From: Blepharisma japonicum
Lineage: Eukaryota; Ciliophora; Heterotrichea; Heterotrichida; Blepharismidae
NCBI GenBank assembly: GCA_949751835.1
Contig: CATKHK010000063.1
Location: forward strand, 62,001-126,000
Reading direction: 5' to 3'
Length of the DNA: 64,000 bases
Below are positions 32,190 through 42,498 of this stretch, one piece after another. Position numbers and translations under genes: made by a program. Positions within the stretch are counted from its first letter, which is position 1. Every line of letters begins with the position of its first letter. The notes beneath the pieces are model-generated. The model did no database searches, was not told the origin of the DNA, and saw only the letters and a program-made list of their open reading frames with translations.

Positions 32190-33020
32190 TTATTCAATGG
32201 GTTTGTATTCTCCAGCTACAACAGCATGGTCTACTTCATAAGGCTCCAAAGTAAGCATCTCTTTTGGCACAAATCCCATCTCTTTCAAGGTCTCTATTTC
32301 CCTCTCAAACACTACACTAGGCTCTACGGTTGAATCAATACAATTTGCTTTAATTGATATCACAAAATGTCCTCCATTTTTCACAAAATGCTGTGCATTG
32401 TGAGCTAGAATTCTGGCTTGGTCTCTTTGTGCGACATCAGCAAAAATAACGTCAACCATTGGTACAAGCATTCTGTATCTCATTGGATGCCTAGCATCAT
32501 CTACAATTGGTACCACATTTGTCCTTTTTTTAGCCATATTCACTAAATCTCTTCCAGATCTGTGAGAAAACTCCACAGCATATACAGCTCCTTCAGGGCC
32601 TACTATATCTGAAACATGACTAACTGTTGTGCCAGATGCTGCTCCTAGATAAAGAACTTTAGCGCCTGGCTGGATCCAAATTTGGTCAATTCCACCCAAA
32701 ATAGCTGCAGCAATTTTTGACCTATAAGGGTTCCATACTCTGTATTCGATTTTGTCTTCGCCAACTTGAACTGGGATTCTTTTTTCTTGATAAACACTTT
32801 CTCCTGGGGCTAAACTTTTTGTAACTAGAGAGTCTTCATTACCTCTGGCAATGAAAATTCCTGGGAATCTGTGAGGCTCGACTAAGACTTTGGAGCCACC
32901 TTTCATGCCTCTTCCGCCACGGCCACCTCTTGGAGCGCCTCTACCTCTTGGACCTCCTCTGGGTGGGCCACCACGGCCTCTTGGTGCACCTCTACCTCCT
33001 CCAAAGTCTCCTCTAACCAT
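32190..33020 (-). CDS. FBL: Fibrillarin, box C/D snoRNP 2'-O-methyltransferase
   Basis: A 276-residue protein from ATG 33020: a Gly/Arg-rich GAR domain (residues 5-42), then the methyltransferase with [18 protein letters not shown], the AdoMet motif [17 protein letters not shown], and [10 protein letters not shown]. An in-frame start 26 codons upstream is possible but would put non-homologous sequence before the GAR domain and overlap the divergent neighbour's promoter and start. Fibrillarin methylates rRNA in the nucleolus. Its start lies only 34 bases from that of the next gene. Confidence 0.96.
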   Translation of the reverse strand: MVRGDFGGGRGAPRGRGGPPRGGPRGRGAPRGGRGGRGMKGGSKVLVEPHRFPGIFIARGNEDSLVTKSLAPGESVYQEKRIPVQVGEDKIEYRVWNPYRSKIAAAILGGIDQIWIQPGAKVLYLGAASGTTVSHVSDIVGPEGAVYAVEFSHRSGRDLVNMAKKRTNVVPIVDDARHPMRYRMLVPMVDVIFADVAQRDQARILAHNAQHFVKNGGHFVISIKANCIDSTVEPSVVFEREIETLKEMGFVPKEMLTLEPYEVDHAVVAGEYKPIE

Positions 33021-33054
33021 GGTTAATATGGAATTATAATTAATTAAAGAATTT

Positions 33055-34578
33055 ATGCAAAAATTTTCGAATAGAGTAGATGGAGATATGACTCCCAAGT
33101 ATAGAGAAGCATGTAGAAGGTTAGGGATTAATCCTGAAGAATTAGCTTATAAATCTATTGATGAGTTTAGAGAGCCTGGAATAAGTTATGAGGCGGCTAG
33201 GCTTTACTATAACAATTATGAAACAAAAAGAAACGATAGATTGGCTTGAATATGAAGTGAAAGAGAAAGAATTAAAGAGAGCGAAATGAAAACTAGACAA
33301 ACAACAGCAGCTACCAATATTTCATGGACAAATTCATTCGGTTATGAAAAAGAAAAGAGAGAACTTGAGTGACTCCAGAGAAAACAATCGATTGATCTTA
33401 ATTTTTTAAAAAAACAGAAAAACTATCTAATATCCCTTGAGATGAAAGATCGTGATATTGCTGAAAGAAATAAAGAAAAACATGAAGAGAGGAACAAAGA
33501 AATAGAGAAGAAAAAGAAATTGCAGGAAGAAAATAAAAGAAAAAGAGACCAAATTTTAGCTGAGCGTCAAGCAAAATTAGAAGAAGCTATATTAAAGCAA
33601 TCTCAGCTAGCTTCGCAAAAATCTCAAGATTTTTTGAAGATAAAAGCTGAGTGTGAATGAGAAAGGAAAGAAGAAGCTAAAAAGAAAGAAATCGAAATGA
33701 AAAATAAGCAAGAAGAATTTCAAAGAAAAATTGGGCAAATGGAACATTTTAAAAAAAGAATAGCTGAAGAAAAGAAGCAAGAACTGGAAGAAAGAGAAAG
33801 AAAAAGGATAGAATCTATGAATAGCTTGAATAGAGAAAGAACAGAGGAGAACTTAAGGAGAGCTGAAGAGAAAAAACAAAGAATTGAAGAAGCAAAAAGG
33901 AATTTGGAAAAGTTAAAAGAAGAAAATAAACTGGAGAACGAAAAAAAGCAAATGATTAATGAAAAAAGGAGAAAAGAAATGGAAGAGGAAAAAAGGATAG
34001 AAATTGAAGTTTCCAGGCAAAATGCTCAAGAAAAATCTAAGCACTTAGCTGATGTTAAAAAAATGAACCAGCAGAATATAGAAAAAAGAAGAAATGATCT
34101 GTTAAAAAGTTCTTCCATAGCAGATATGAGATTCAAAGAGCAGCAAAAGTTGAAGCAGGATGAAATTCAAGAAAAAAAGCAAGAACTTAAAGCTCACTAT
34201 GATGCAATTTTGCAAGCAAAGTTAAATCTTCAAAAATCTGAGTCTGAAAGGATAAGCAAGCTGAGGGAAAAACAATTTGAAGAAGATCGCAAAATAAAAG
34301 AGCTCGAAGAGCAGATAAATAATTACGAAAAAAGCAAAAAAGAAATAAAAAATAAAAAACAACAAGAAAGGCTAGAACTAGTGAAGAGCGCAAGAGAGAA
34401 AGATATTTTGAACAGGCAAAAAACATTAGAAAGAATAAGAGAAGAAGATAAGAGATCAGAAAGATTTAAGGCAGAAAGAGAGGAAAATATGAAAGATAGA
34501 CAAAGAGCGAAGTCCGTTGCACAGTTTGAAAGAAGTTCAATGATTGAAAAGTTTAATACTGAGAAGAAAAAATTGTAA
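33055..34578 (+). CDS. Long coiled-coil protein with a conserved-looking N-terminal cap
   Basis: The 507-residue frame needs four TGA-Trp codons (LAWIWSE, ELEWLQR, ECEWERK). The first 60 residues ([28 protein letters not shown], then [14 protein letters not shown]) look like a folded cap. From residue 75 on the chain is an almost pure Glu/Lys/Arg coiled coil. Proteins of this plan are common in ciliate basal bodies and cilia, but no specific family is recognised. It shares a 34-base divergent gap with fibrillarin. Confidence 0.82.
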
Positions 34579-34670
34579 AATATCAAAAATTATTTAATTA
34601 ATATGATAAAATTTGCCGGGATTTTTATGATAAAGAAATAAATTAATTATGATAATTGTGCTATCATCGG

Positions 34671-35183
34671 CTAGAACTGGAATGGAAATGGCTCAAATTC
34701 AGCTTCACTCTCAGTATATGGAGAGGGAGCTGTATAATAAATATCTCCTGATCAGCTTTCTTCAGCCTGTTTAGGCTGCAAGCTTTCTTTTATATCCTCT
34801 TCACAGTTTTCATTTTGAATTTCTTCTTGCGGCTGTGTTTCTTCATTTACATTATCCTCAACCTTGCCTGCTTCTTTGTCTGCCACCTTTTCTGCAGATT
34901 CTGGGCTATTAATATCATTCTCTGTGCATCCTGTGTTTAATTGAGCATCATTTTCTGCCTCAACTATTCTCTTTTGTGGGGTAACTTCTTTGATTAAATC
35001 CATTTCATCTGATGGTGGTTGAGATTGAGTTAAGTTTGTAAATTTATCTTTTCTTGCACGACGATTTATAGTTCTCTTAACAGCTCTCACTAGCGGAGTC
35101 TCTCTTCTTGTTCTTCTAATAGTGCTGACAAACGCGCAGGTTATTTTGTTAAGTGTTTCAGGTTTTTGTACAATGAGCTTCAT
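34671..35183 (-). CDS. Small protein with basic head and acidic tail, unknown
   Basis: The 170-residue protein ends at TAG after one TGA-Trp. Residues 20-48 are very basic (RRTRRETPLVRAVKRTINRRARKD in outline, arginine-dense); residues 60-145 are acidic, Gln/Glu-rich and probably disordered; the C-terminus is YYTAPSPYTESEAEFEPFPF. No family recognised. Confidence 0.68.
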
Positions 35184-35571
35184 ATTGATTTATTAACCAC
35201 TTATTTAACAGAAATAAGTCTTGTTTATATGATATCAAACGAATTTTTAGTCTTATACTTATGATTTATTGTTTTGCTGAATGAAATATCCAATAAAAAA
35301 AATTAACGTTTTTATGAATAAATTTAATTTTTTCAGGTAATATTTAGGATTAGAGACTTCCTATACATAAGTCTATTAGAAAATACTCTATCCATAATTT
35401 TGAATTAAATTTCGGATCAGTAGTTTTATATATATACAAAAAATAGTCTAGCGAGTGAACTTAAAAATATAAATCAAATTAATGATCTCTCAGAAAATAA
35501 TAATTAACAATTGAATTATTGTCTATTTTATACATTTTTAAAGAAATTCTTAAATCTAGTTAGAAATAAAG
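35184..35571. other. AT-rich divergent spacer
   Basis: About 390 bases between divergent genes, AT-rich and without any feature I can support. Confidence 0.6.
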
Positions 35572-36774
35572 ATGCCCCTTACCACCAAATTTTCTTTTCT
35601 CTACATTTTGATTTCCTTTTCTTTCGCCGCAATTTCTATTGATCTGCACCGCCATTACAAGACTGATAAAAAGCTCTTGGAAGATTTATCGAACGAGCCT
35701 AATCTTGAAGATACATCAAGTAAAATTACTAATGTTCGAAATGTAAAGCTTATATAGAATCTTTACTATGGGATGGTAAACATTGGAACTCCACCCCAAG
35801 TTTTTACTTGCCACATTGACACTGGAAGCACATTGATGTGGGTTGTTCAAACTGGATGCGAAGATTGCCACGAATGCAACAACACCTTTACACCTAAAAT
35901 GTCAAGTACATTTTCCACAAACTACTTTCCTTATAATATAACTTATGGAAAAGGTAAAACCATTGGATACATTTCTTATGATACTATAAGTCTTGGGGAT
36001 GCAAGCGTTAATGTAACTGATCAACCGTTTGTGCTTGCAATTGGAGAAGAAGATGATGACGGTTATGCTGCAGATGGACTTATTGGATTTGCTTTTGATT
36101 CTTTGGAACCAGGCTACCCATCCTTTATGACTCAGCTATATCGTCAAGGGAAAATCAAGAGAAGGACATTTGCTCTTTATTTAAATAAGGAAGGAGGAGA
36201 TCTTGCATCAAATCTCATGATAGATGGCTATGACTTGAAAAAATATTCAAAAGACAAAGAGTTCTTCTATTTAAGTATATACCAACAAAGTGGATTCTGG
36301 AATCTTTTAAATACTCAATTTGCCTATGGGAGCTTAATTATAATGACTTATATTCCAGCAGAGCTTGATTCAGGTACATCATATATTCTGGCTCCTGATG
36401 ACATATATGAGTCAATTGTTAATGAATTTATTGAGTCTTACGGATGTTTGTATACTTCAGGATATACTTATTGTGATTGCGATAAGAAATATCCTGATTT
36501 TAGTTGGACATTGAGTGGCTATACATTCAATATTTCGTCTGAATATTATTTTAAAAAATTAAAAGTTAATGGAGTCAAATTATGCGGGCTTCTTTTTAGT
36601 AGTTCTCCAGATGATTCTTGATTGCTAGGTGATGTTTTTATGAGGAAATATTATATAAATCATGATATGGATAAACTGAGAATAGGATTTGCAGAAGCTA
36701 AGCAAAGTGATAGTGCAATTGGATGGATTTTCGAAGGATGGAAGTTTGTCTTTATCCTAATAATTTCATCTTAA
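35572..36774 (+). CDS. Secreted pepsin-family (A1) aspartic protease
   Basis: A 395-residue enzyme. Signal peptide at 1-22, a short propeptide, then the mature start NLYYGMVNIGTPPQVF. A 15-nt intron GTAAAGCTTATATAG (35743-35757), with in-frame TAG, lies just before this block. Both active-site Asp motifs are present: DTGST and later DSGTS. The flap Tyr region (YGKGKTIGY) is visible. One TGA is Trp, in DDSWLLGDVFMRKYY, the conserved LGD(V)F(L)R block. The C-terminal WKFVFILIISS is hydrophobic and could be a GPI or membrane tail. The protease probably acts in food vacuoles or lysosomes, or at the surface. Confidence 0.92.
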
Positions 36775-38303
36775 TCCAATAATTTACTATGATATCAAAA
36801 TAATATTTATCAATTGTCATTAAAATTCTTAATATTTCATAAATTAATGATACTAAGGAAATAATATTATCATCTTAATTTATTAGGCCTCGCCTAATGC
36901 AGCTCTTATGAGCTTTTCTAAATTTCATGTTATCTATTTTCTTTAAAAATCAATTCATGATTTCATTTGCTCAAATTTCCTTCTCCCCTTCAGTTATCTT
37001 AGTCTCTATATGCTTCCATGCTTTACACTTCTGTATCTCCTAGCCAAAGGCTTTTATTATTACATCTGCGCCTCTAATCACATCAAATCTCCTGTGTTTT
37101 TCAATTTCTTCACATGTTCGTCAAAAAGGAAATAATATCATTTTACAAATATTAATTGATTATGGATTTCACTTTAATGCTATTATAGCTAGCTATCTAT
37201 ATTATCAAATATCATTCAATAAAATTAATTTTAATAAAACTAAATATCCAAGCAAATAATAATTATGATTTATTTCAAACATTTTTTTCATTTGTTTTCT
37301 TTTTGCTACAGTTTTTATCTATTTGCGCACTTAGTAAATATTGAAACTTTCCACTCTAAACTTTAGCTTGCTAGATAGTCAAGCATGATGCACAATTTCA
37401 CATTCCTCCTATTCTAATACATATATTTGAATATAATAGACATTGATGATATTATAGTATGTAATAATCTGTGAAAACAAGTAGGATTTTCTTTTGCTTA
37501 TAAATCAATCACATAAATTAAATGGTCTATTCTTGGCACAATAATTCAGAACTTTAGCGAGCCAAGCTGGAATTAGATTGGGTCAGATTAGATATATGCT
37601 TCTATTTAGAGCTTTCACTTTTAAGCATCATTCATTCAACAGCCGTAGAGTGAACTCATTCAAGGCAATTTGAGCTAAGATTAACTACCTGATCCTCAGT
37701 AGTAATGCTTTTCTAAGTTTTCTGCACAAAATGTTAATCTTACAGGAACCTCCATTTTAACTCAAATGCCAGCCTGGTTTAGCTTTGTCAGATTGCCTCA
37801 GGTAAGGGATTTTCTCAACCGGAGAGACTCGCACTTATTTGCTTGCTATTGAGAGCAACTTAATACATTTTTGTTGAATAAATATAGAATTGAGCATCTT
37901 TTAATTCTAAATTTTAACAAAATTTACCTTCTTCCAGCCTAATATATCAATTAAATTAATGATTAGCATTAAGATAAGCTTTCATCCTTTAAAAAACCAT
38001 CAATTAGCATTATCTTTTTGCTTGACTTCTGCAAATCCTATTTTCAAATTATCCATGCCATGATTTATATAGCATCTCCTCAAAAAAATATCTCCTTGAA
38101 GCTATTCAGGCCTCGAAATACTATCATCTTAATTTATAGAAAAAAAGAAATCCTATTTTAAAATAATTAAGCTCTATCTTACTAATTCATTCTTAGAATA
38201 GTTTATAATTTTTTTGAGTTATAAATAAATGTATTAAGAAATTTATATCTTAGAATTAGTTTTAAATGACTTTGAATAAATATGCAATCTTACACAGTAA
38301 TTC
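36775..38303. other. Gene-poor island with decayed coding fragments
   Basis: This 1.5-kb interval is unusually long for the window. On the minus strand it contains three stretches that stay open for many codons if TGA is Trp but carry scattered TAA/TAG or frame changes: about 37050-36890, about 37860-37380, and the protease remnant annotated separately. The first reads in part GADVIIKAFG and CKAWKHIETKITEGEKEIW, faintly like a MULE-type transposase core, which I cannot confirm. A 14-base motif (TATCATCTTAATTT) occurs near both ends, at about 36867 and 38122, and might mark an inserted or rearranged segment. Confidence 0.45.
37907..38130 (-). pseudogene. Remnant of an aspartic protease 3' end
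   Basis: Read on the minus strand this segment gives GDIFLRRCYINHGMDNLKIG and then FAEVKQKDNANWWFFKGWK, closely matching the end of the intact protease upstream (GDVFMRKYYINHDMDKLRIG, FAEAKQSDSAIGWIFEGWK). Only this last exon part is recognisable. Just upstream of GDIF an in-frame TAG replaces the Trp codon of the intact gene, and no start or catalytic motif is present. It faces the intact gene in inverted orientation, about 1.1 kb away. Confidence 0.8.
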
Positions 38304-40055
38304 CTAATCTTTACTTGAAAATTGGCGTCTGTGATTTAATGGTAATTTTGCATCAGAGCTGCTCCGTTGCACTCCTGCTTTATCTGACATCCTCAGAGGA
38401 GAAGGAGAGTTTCGAAAATCACCAATAAGCATTGACACTTTATTAATCATTTCATCAATATCAGGCCTTGAAACTGATACTGAAGAAAATTGCACATACT
38501 GAGATCTCGGTAAATTGCTTTCCCTTGTAGAATTTGAGAAATCTTGGTCACTTAGCTCTATGGATTTTCTTATTTTAATTACTTCTGCTTGACTTTGTTT
38601 AAGTTCAATCTTAGGAACTTCTCGTATTTCTGTATTAAATCCATCAATTTCACGACCTTTTTCTTGTTTTACTGTAGGTCCATAATGAGCAGTTACAAAA
38701 GCTTCATGAAATCTGATTGTAGTTCTTAAAAAATCATATAAAATAAAAGCAGTTAACGTCCTATCAGCTGCCTTTATATCATCAACAGTAAACTTTTCTA
38801 ACATTTGTTTAATTTTTTTGATAATTTTGCAAGAAATCATTTCATTTTCAATAAAATAAAAAATCTGCCTAGTTGTTTGGACAACCATTCCTGGATTTTT
38901 GGCATATTTTTGCATAGAGTTAACAGCAGAGCTATCTCTTGCTTTACTGCTTGGGAGTGTAATGGTTTTGTCTACTTCAGAAAAAAGCAAAAGAAATGAT
39001 GTGCATATTGAATCAATAATATTACCTGGATTTAGGATTTTTTGCCAAATATTAATGACTCTTGGGGTAATTCTGCTTAAACTTTGTTTTAATTCTACAG
39101 CAATTTCAGCTAAATTTTCTGATTGTGGAGCTTCTTCTGGCTGTTTTTTTGGAGATGCAGGCTCTGCAGATGATATTATGTTATATTCATCTAGATCGCT
39201 TGCTAGCTGTAATAATTTATTAGCTAAAGCTCTATAATCTGTTTTATCATTGCTTATAGCAATTTTTTGAATATCATTAATAGATGATTCCATCAAAGAG
39301 TAGAAATTTAAAGACAAATCAGGTATGGCTTCCAAGCAATCATCAAGCACAACCCTCATTTGTCTCGCTTTTCTTAACAAATTTTCATTAATTTCAGTTG
39401 TTGAAGCTATTGATTTGCAAACGTCAGAAAAAAATTTTTCTAAAATGACAAGTGAAATTGGTTTTTCTTTTTTTGGTTTTGGGGATAAACTTTTTCTTGA
39501 ATAAATACTAGATTTAGGACTATCAGAAGGATTCAATAAGTTTATGCTTAATGGTTGAGAATTAGGGAGCGTTTGGTTTCTCTTGTGAGTAAAGGGTGAT
39601 TTTACTTGAGAAGATATAGGTGAGTGTTCTGGAGAAAACGGTCTTGATCTATTAGATTGGGGCTCTTTAGGCTTTGTATTAGCTTTGGCTACAGGAGTAG
39701 TAGCTTTTAACGGAGATTTTTGTCTATATTTTAAAGGAGATGCAGTCTTCCGTTCAAGCTCAATTAATTCGATTCTCTTTTGAGTTTTTGGCATAGTATC
39801 ATAGTTTTCTTCAAGCACTTCCTTTGTGTCTTTAACAATATTTATTTTGGTTTTAATCTCATTAGATTTGCTTTTGTAGTCTTCATGAATTTTCACTAAA
39901 TCTTGCATAATCGGATTACTTCTACCAGCTTTTATATTTTTAACGCCTGCTTTTTGTATTGCTTTTGCTAGTAAACTCTTTCTTACACATCCTAATTGGT
40001 TCAAATCAGTATTCCCCACTTCGTCCTTGGTTGAGGAATCTACTAAATTTTCCAT
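38304..40055 (-). CDS. Large helical protein with disordered Ser/Pro-rich middle, unknown
   Basis: A 583-residue protein ending in TAG. Residues 1-110 are helical, 110-200 are Ser/Pro-rich and basic (SP motifs typical of CDK sites), and 205-455 form a compact helical domain (VCKSIASTTEINENLL, then TPRVINIWQKILNPGN). The latter faintly recalls the microtubule-binding stalk of dynein heavy chains (KKILxxP context), but the chain has no AAA motor and the match may be chance. The tail is polar. ATG 40055 is used; a near-cognate codon three residues upstream is in frame. Confidence 0.72.
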   Translation of the reverse strand: MENLVDSSTKDEVGNTDLNQLGCVRKSLLAKAIQKAGVKNIKAGRSNPIMQDLVKIHEDYKSKSNEIKTKINIVKDTKEVLEENYDTMPKTQKRIELIELERKTASPLKYRQKSPLKATTPVAKANTKPKEPQSNRSRPFSPEHSPISSQVKSPFTHKRNQTLPNSQPLSINLLNPSDSPKSSIYSRKSLSPKPKKEKPISLVILEKFFSDVCKSIASTTEINENLLRKARQMRVVLDDCLEAIPDLSLNFYSLMESSINDIQKIAISNDKTDYRALANKLLQLASDLDEYNIISSAEPASPKKQPEEAPQSENLAEIAVELKQSLSRITPRVINIWQKILNPGNIIDSICTSFLLLFSEVDKTITLPSSKARDSSAVNSMQKYAKNPGMVVQTTRQIFYFIENEMISCKIIKKIKQMLEKFTVDDIKAADRTLTAFILYDFLRTTIRFHEAFVTAHYGPTVKQEKGREIDGFNTEIREVPKIELKQSQAEVIKIRKSIELSDQDFSNSTRESNLPRSQYVQFSSVSVSRPDIDEMINKVSMLIGDFRNSPSPLRMSDKAGVQRSSSDAKLPLNHRRQFSSKD

Positions 40056-40219
40056 TTTATCCAATTAAAAATTCAAATAGTTAAGACGATTTTACTTGAA
40101 TTTTAAGCAAGTAAAAAACCGATAAAAAAGTTGATTTTTCTTTAAAATTGTACTTTCCTTATAAATTGTTATGAAAATTCTTTATGAGTTAAAAAATGAA
40201 TTCTAAATAAATAAAAGAA

Positions 40220-40609
40220 ATGAGCGAACTTCAAGAGCGAATTGAAAGAACTATGAGAAAGATCGAAGATTTTTACTTTGGAGATGAAGGAGATTCTGGT
40301 GAGCAGATGCTATCAAATTTCGCTGAAAAATACTTTCATCTTTTCAATCGCCATATGAGGGCGACTGAAGTTGAAAACAGACTTGAGCATACCTTGGCTT
40401 ATCAAGAATTTCAAAAAATCTTCGAAGCCAAATTAGATGAATTAGTTAGTTCTGAAGGCTGAACTGTCGACCAATTTTTTTCAGAGCTTAAAGCAAGAGT
40501 AGAAGAGGATGAAGATTGCGCTGTTTTTGTGCAAGTTATACTTTCTATTTCAGATTATTCGAGTTTTGTCGATATGATGGCGTCTTATTGCAAGCATCAT
40601 CGCAAATAG
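40220..40609 (+). CDS. BART-domain protein, ARL2-binding protein-like
   Basis: This 129-residue protein reads through one TGA (EGW) to TAG. It matches the BART domain in length and pattern: DFYFGDEGDSGEQMLSNFAEKYF, LAYQEFQKIFEAKLDELV, then VDQFFSELKARVEEDED and SISDYSSFVDMMASY. BART proteins (ARL2BP, CFAP36) bind GTP-loaded ARL2/ARL3 and act at basal bodies, cilia or mitochondria. The family call rests on pattern; sub-type cannot be decided. Confidence 0.8.
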
Positions 40610-41120
40610 TGTATTGAAAAAATACTCAAAATAAATCTAAAGTTAATTATTAACATATCTCACAAAATTATTTCTATATCAATAGAGGCTCTCTTTTTCA
40701 TATATGACTGAGTTATAGGGACTGACTTTCTTTATATACCTATATAAGATTTCGAGTAGAACTTAGTTAATCCTTATAAGGGATTGATCCTTATACTTCA
40801 TATGTTATTAAATGCAATAACTCCGAGTAGCAGGGTATTAGTAATATAAATTGATACCACTGAATAAAAAGCCATTATCTAGAATGCCTGTCAATTTCTT
40901 GCTCCTCAATTCTTAAGACATATTAATTTTGTGACTTTAATGGATTCTTTTAACAATAAATATTATAATATCTGAGAAATTTTATAATTATACTCAATCT
41001 AAATTCAGCATTAGTATCTGAATCTCCTTAATAAATAAATAAGTTTTTCTCCCATTAATTAAATAATTTTTTATCACTAAAAATAGATCTCATTTTCCCT
41101 CTAAATGTTGTAAATACTTA
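40610..41120. other. AT-rich spacer
   Basis: About 510 bases. The only local feature is a small palindrome, CCTTATAAGG near 40774-40783, next to a repeated ATCCTTAT. I would not assign it a function. Confidence 0.5.
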
Positions 41121-42191
41121 ATGGATATTTTACAAATATTTAGATCATGTGTTACTGGCATGATCCCTGTCACAATGATCACAATTTCTGGAGCTTACCT
41201 TACATGAGCTAAAATATTTGAGAAAAAGTCCAACGAAGTAATCTCCAAAAGCAGCGCAAAGTTCTTTTTTCCTTTATTTATTGTTATAGCCATGTCAAAA
41301 GCTGTGGATATATCAACTATTATATCTTTATGACCACTATTTGCAGGACAAGCTCTGTTTATTTTTATTACTATTGGGTTAGGATTTTTAATGTTACCTA
41401 TTTTTAAGGTCCCAAAGGAATTTAAATATACAACAATATCAATACTTGCTTTTTCTAATGTAGGAAATGTGCCATTGCTAGTAATGAAAGGAATATGTGC
41501 ATCTTATGGGCCTTTTTCTGGAAATGATTATTGTGATAATTCAGTAGGATATATTGTTGTTGCCTGCTTTGTGTTTAATATTATGATTTGGTCAATCTGC
41601 ACAGCTTTTGTTAGCCTTGATTCGAATGAAAGAGCAAAAAGTGAAAGCACAGAAAATAATTCAAATAACACTGATTTAAAAAAATTGATTATAAACGGGC
41701 TCTTATCCCCAGTTCCAATTGCATCTGTAATAGGATTGATAATAGGCCTTTTGCCCGGCTATAAATGACTATTTGCTTATAAGTCATCACCTCTATATGC
41801 GTTTTTCGACACATTAAGCGTAATTGGATATGTCGGTATTGTTGTATCACAGATGGTAGTTGGAAGCAATTTAATGATGATAGAAAGAAAAGAAAAAATC
41901 CTTAATACTCATTTTTTATGGACACTAACTTTTATGAAAAGTGTGGTGTTTTCGGGGATTTATCTATTTATTGTTTGGGGATTTTGAGAAATAGGGGCTT
42001 TTGGGGATAATAAAGTGATGGCCTATGTGATATTTATTACTCAGGCAAGTCCAGTGTCTGTAACTGTAATGATTATATGCCAACTTTTTAACACAGGCTT
42101 AAAAGAGTGCTGTATAACTACGCTTTGGCAGTACATTGCTGCACCAATATATTTGACTTTATACTCATATGTATTTTTCTTGATAATTTAA
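41121..42191 (+). CDS. PIN-like membrane transporter (auxin efflux carrier/Mem_trans family)
   Basis: A 356-residue protein with TGAs as Trp (YLTWAKIF, ISLWPLFAG, GYKWLFA, WGFWEIG). About ten hydrophobic segments are arranged five plus five around a polar central loop (about 165-190). The block LAFSNVGNVPLLVMKGIC matches the conserved ...F.N.GN.PL.. signature of the Mem_trans family, and VGSNLMM and ITQASPVSVTVMII match its C-terminal half. Plant PIN and PILS proteins export auxin or hold it in the ER; the substrate in a ciliate is unknown. Confidence 0.85.
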
Positions 42192-42498
42192 GAATTTTAC
42201 ACACAATTTGAATTATATTAAAGTTAGTAGAATGGTCTTCTTATTTCATATAATTTAAATATTAAAGTATAAATTATCAGACTTTTTATTTATAACCTTT
42301 CCTCAAATCTATGCCAGTTATTTTTTAAAAATGCCTCTGAGTAAATGCGACTATAAGTCAAATAAATTTTATATTCATGTTTAATTTATCATCTACTTGA
42401 GATTTATTATTTATATAAAATTATGCTATAGTCAAATAGCACTTTCAGCCATTCTGTTTCCTTTATAAGTTTGCTTAAATAATAAAAAATAATTTAAA
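42192..42498. other. AT-rich spacer
   Basis: About 305 AT-rich bases with nothing supportable. Confidence 0.55.

Noticed and set aside
32190-33098. Upstream start for fibrillarin at 33098
   Set aside because: It would overlap the start of the divergent neighbour and add 26 residues without GAR composition; ATG 33020 opens directly into the GAR domain.
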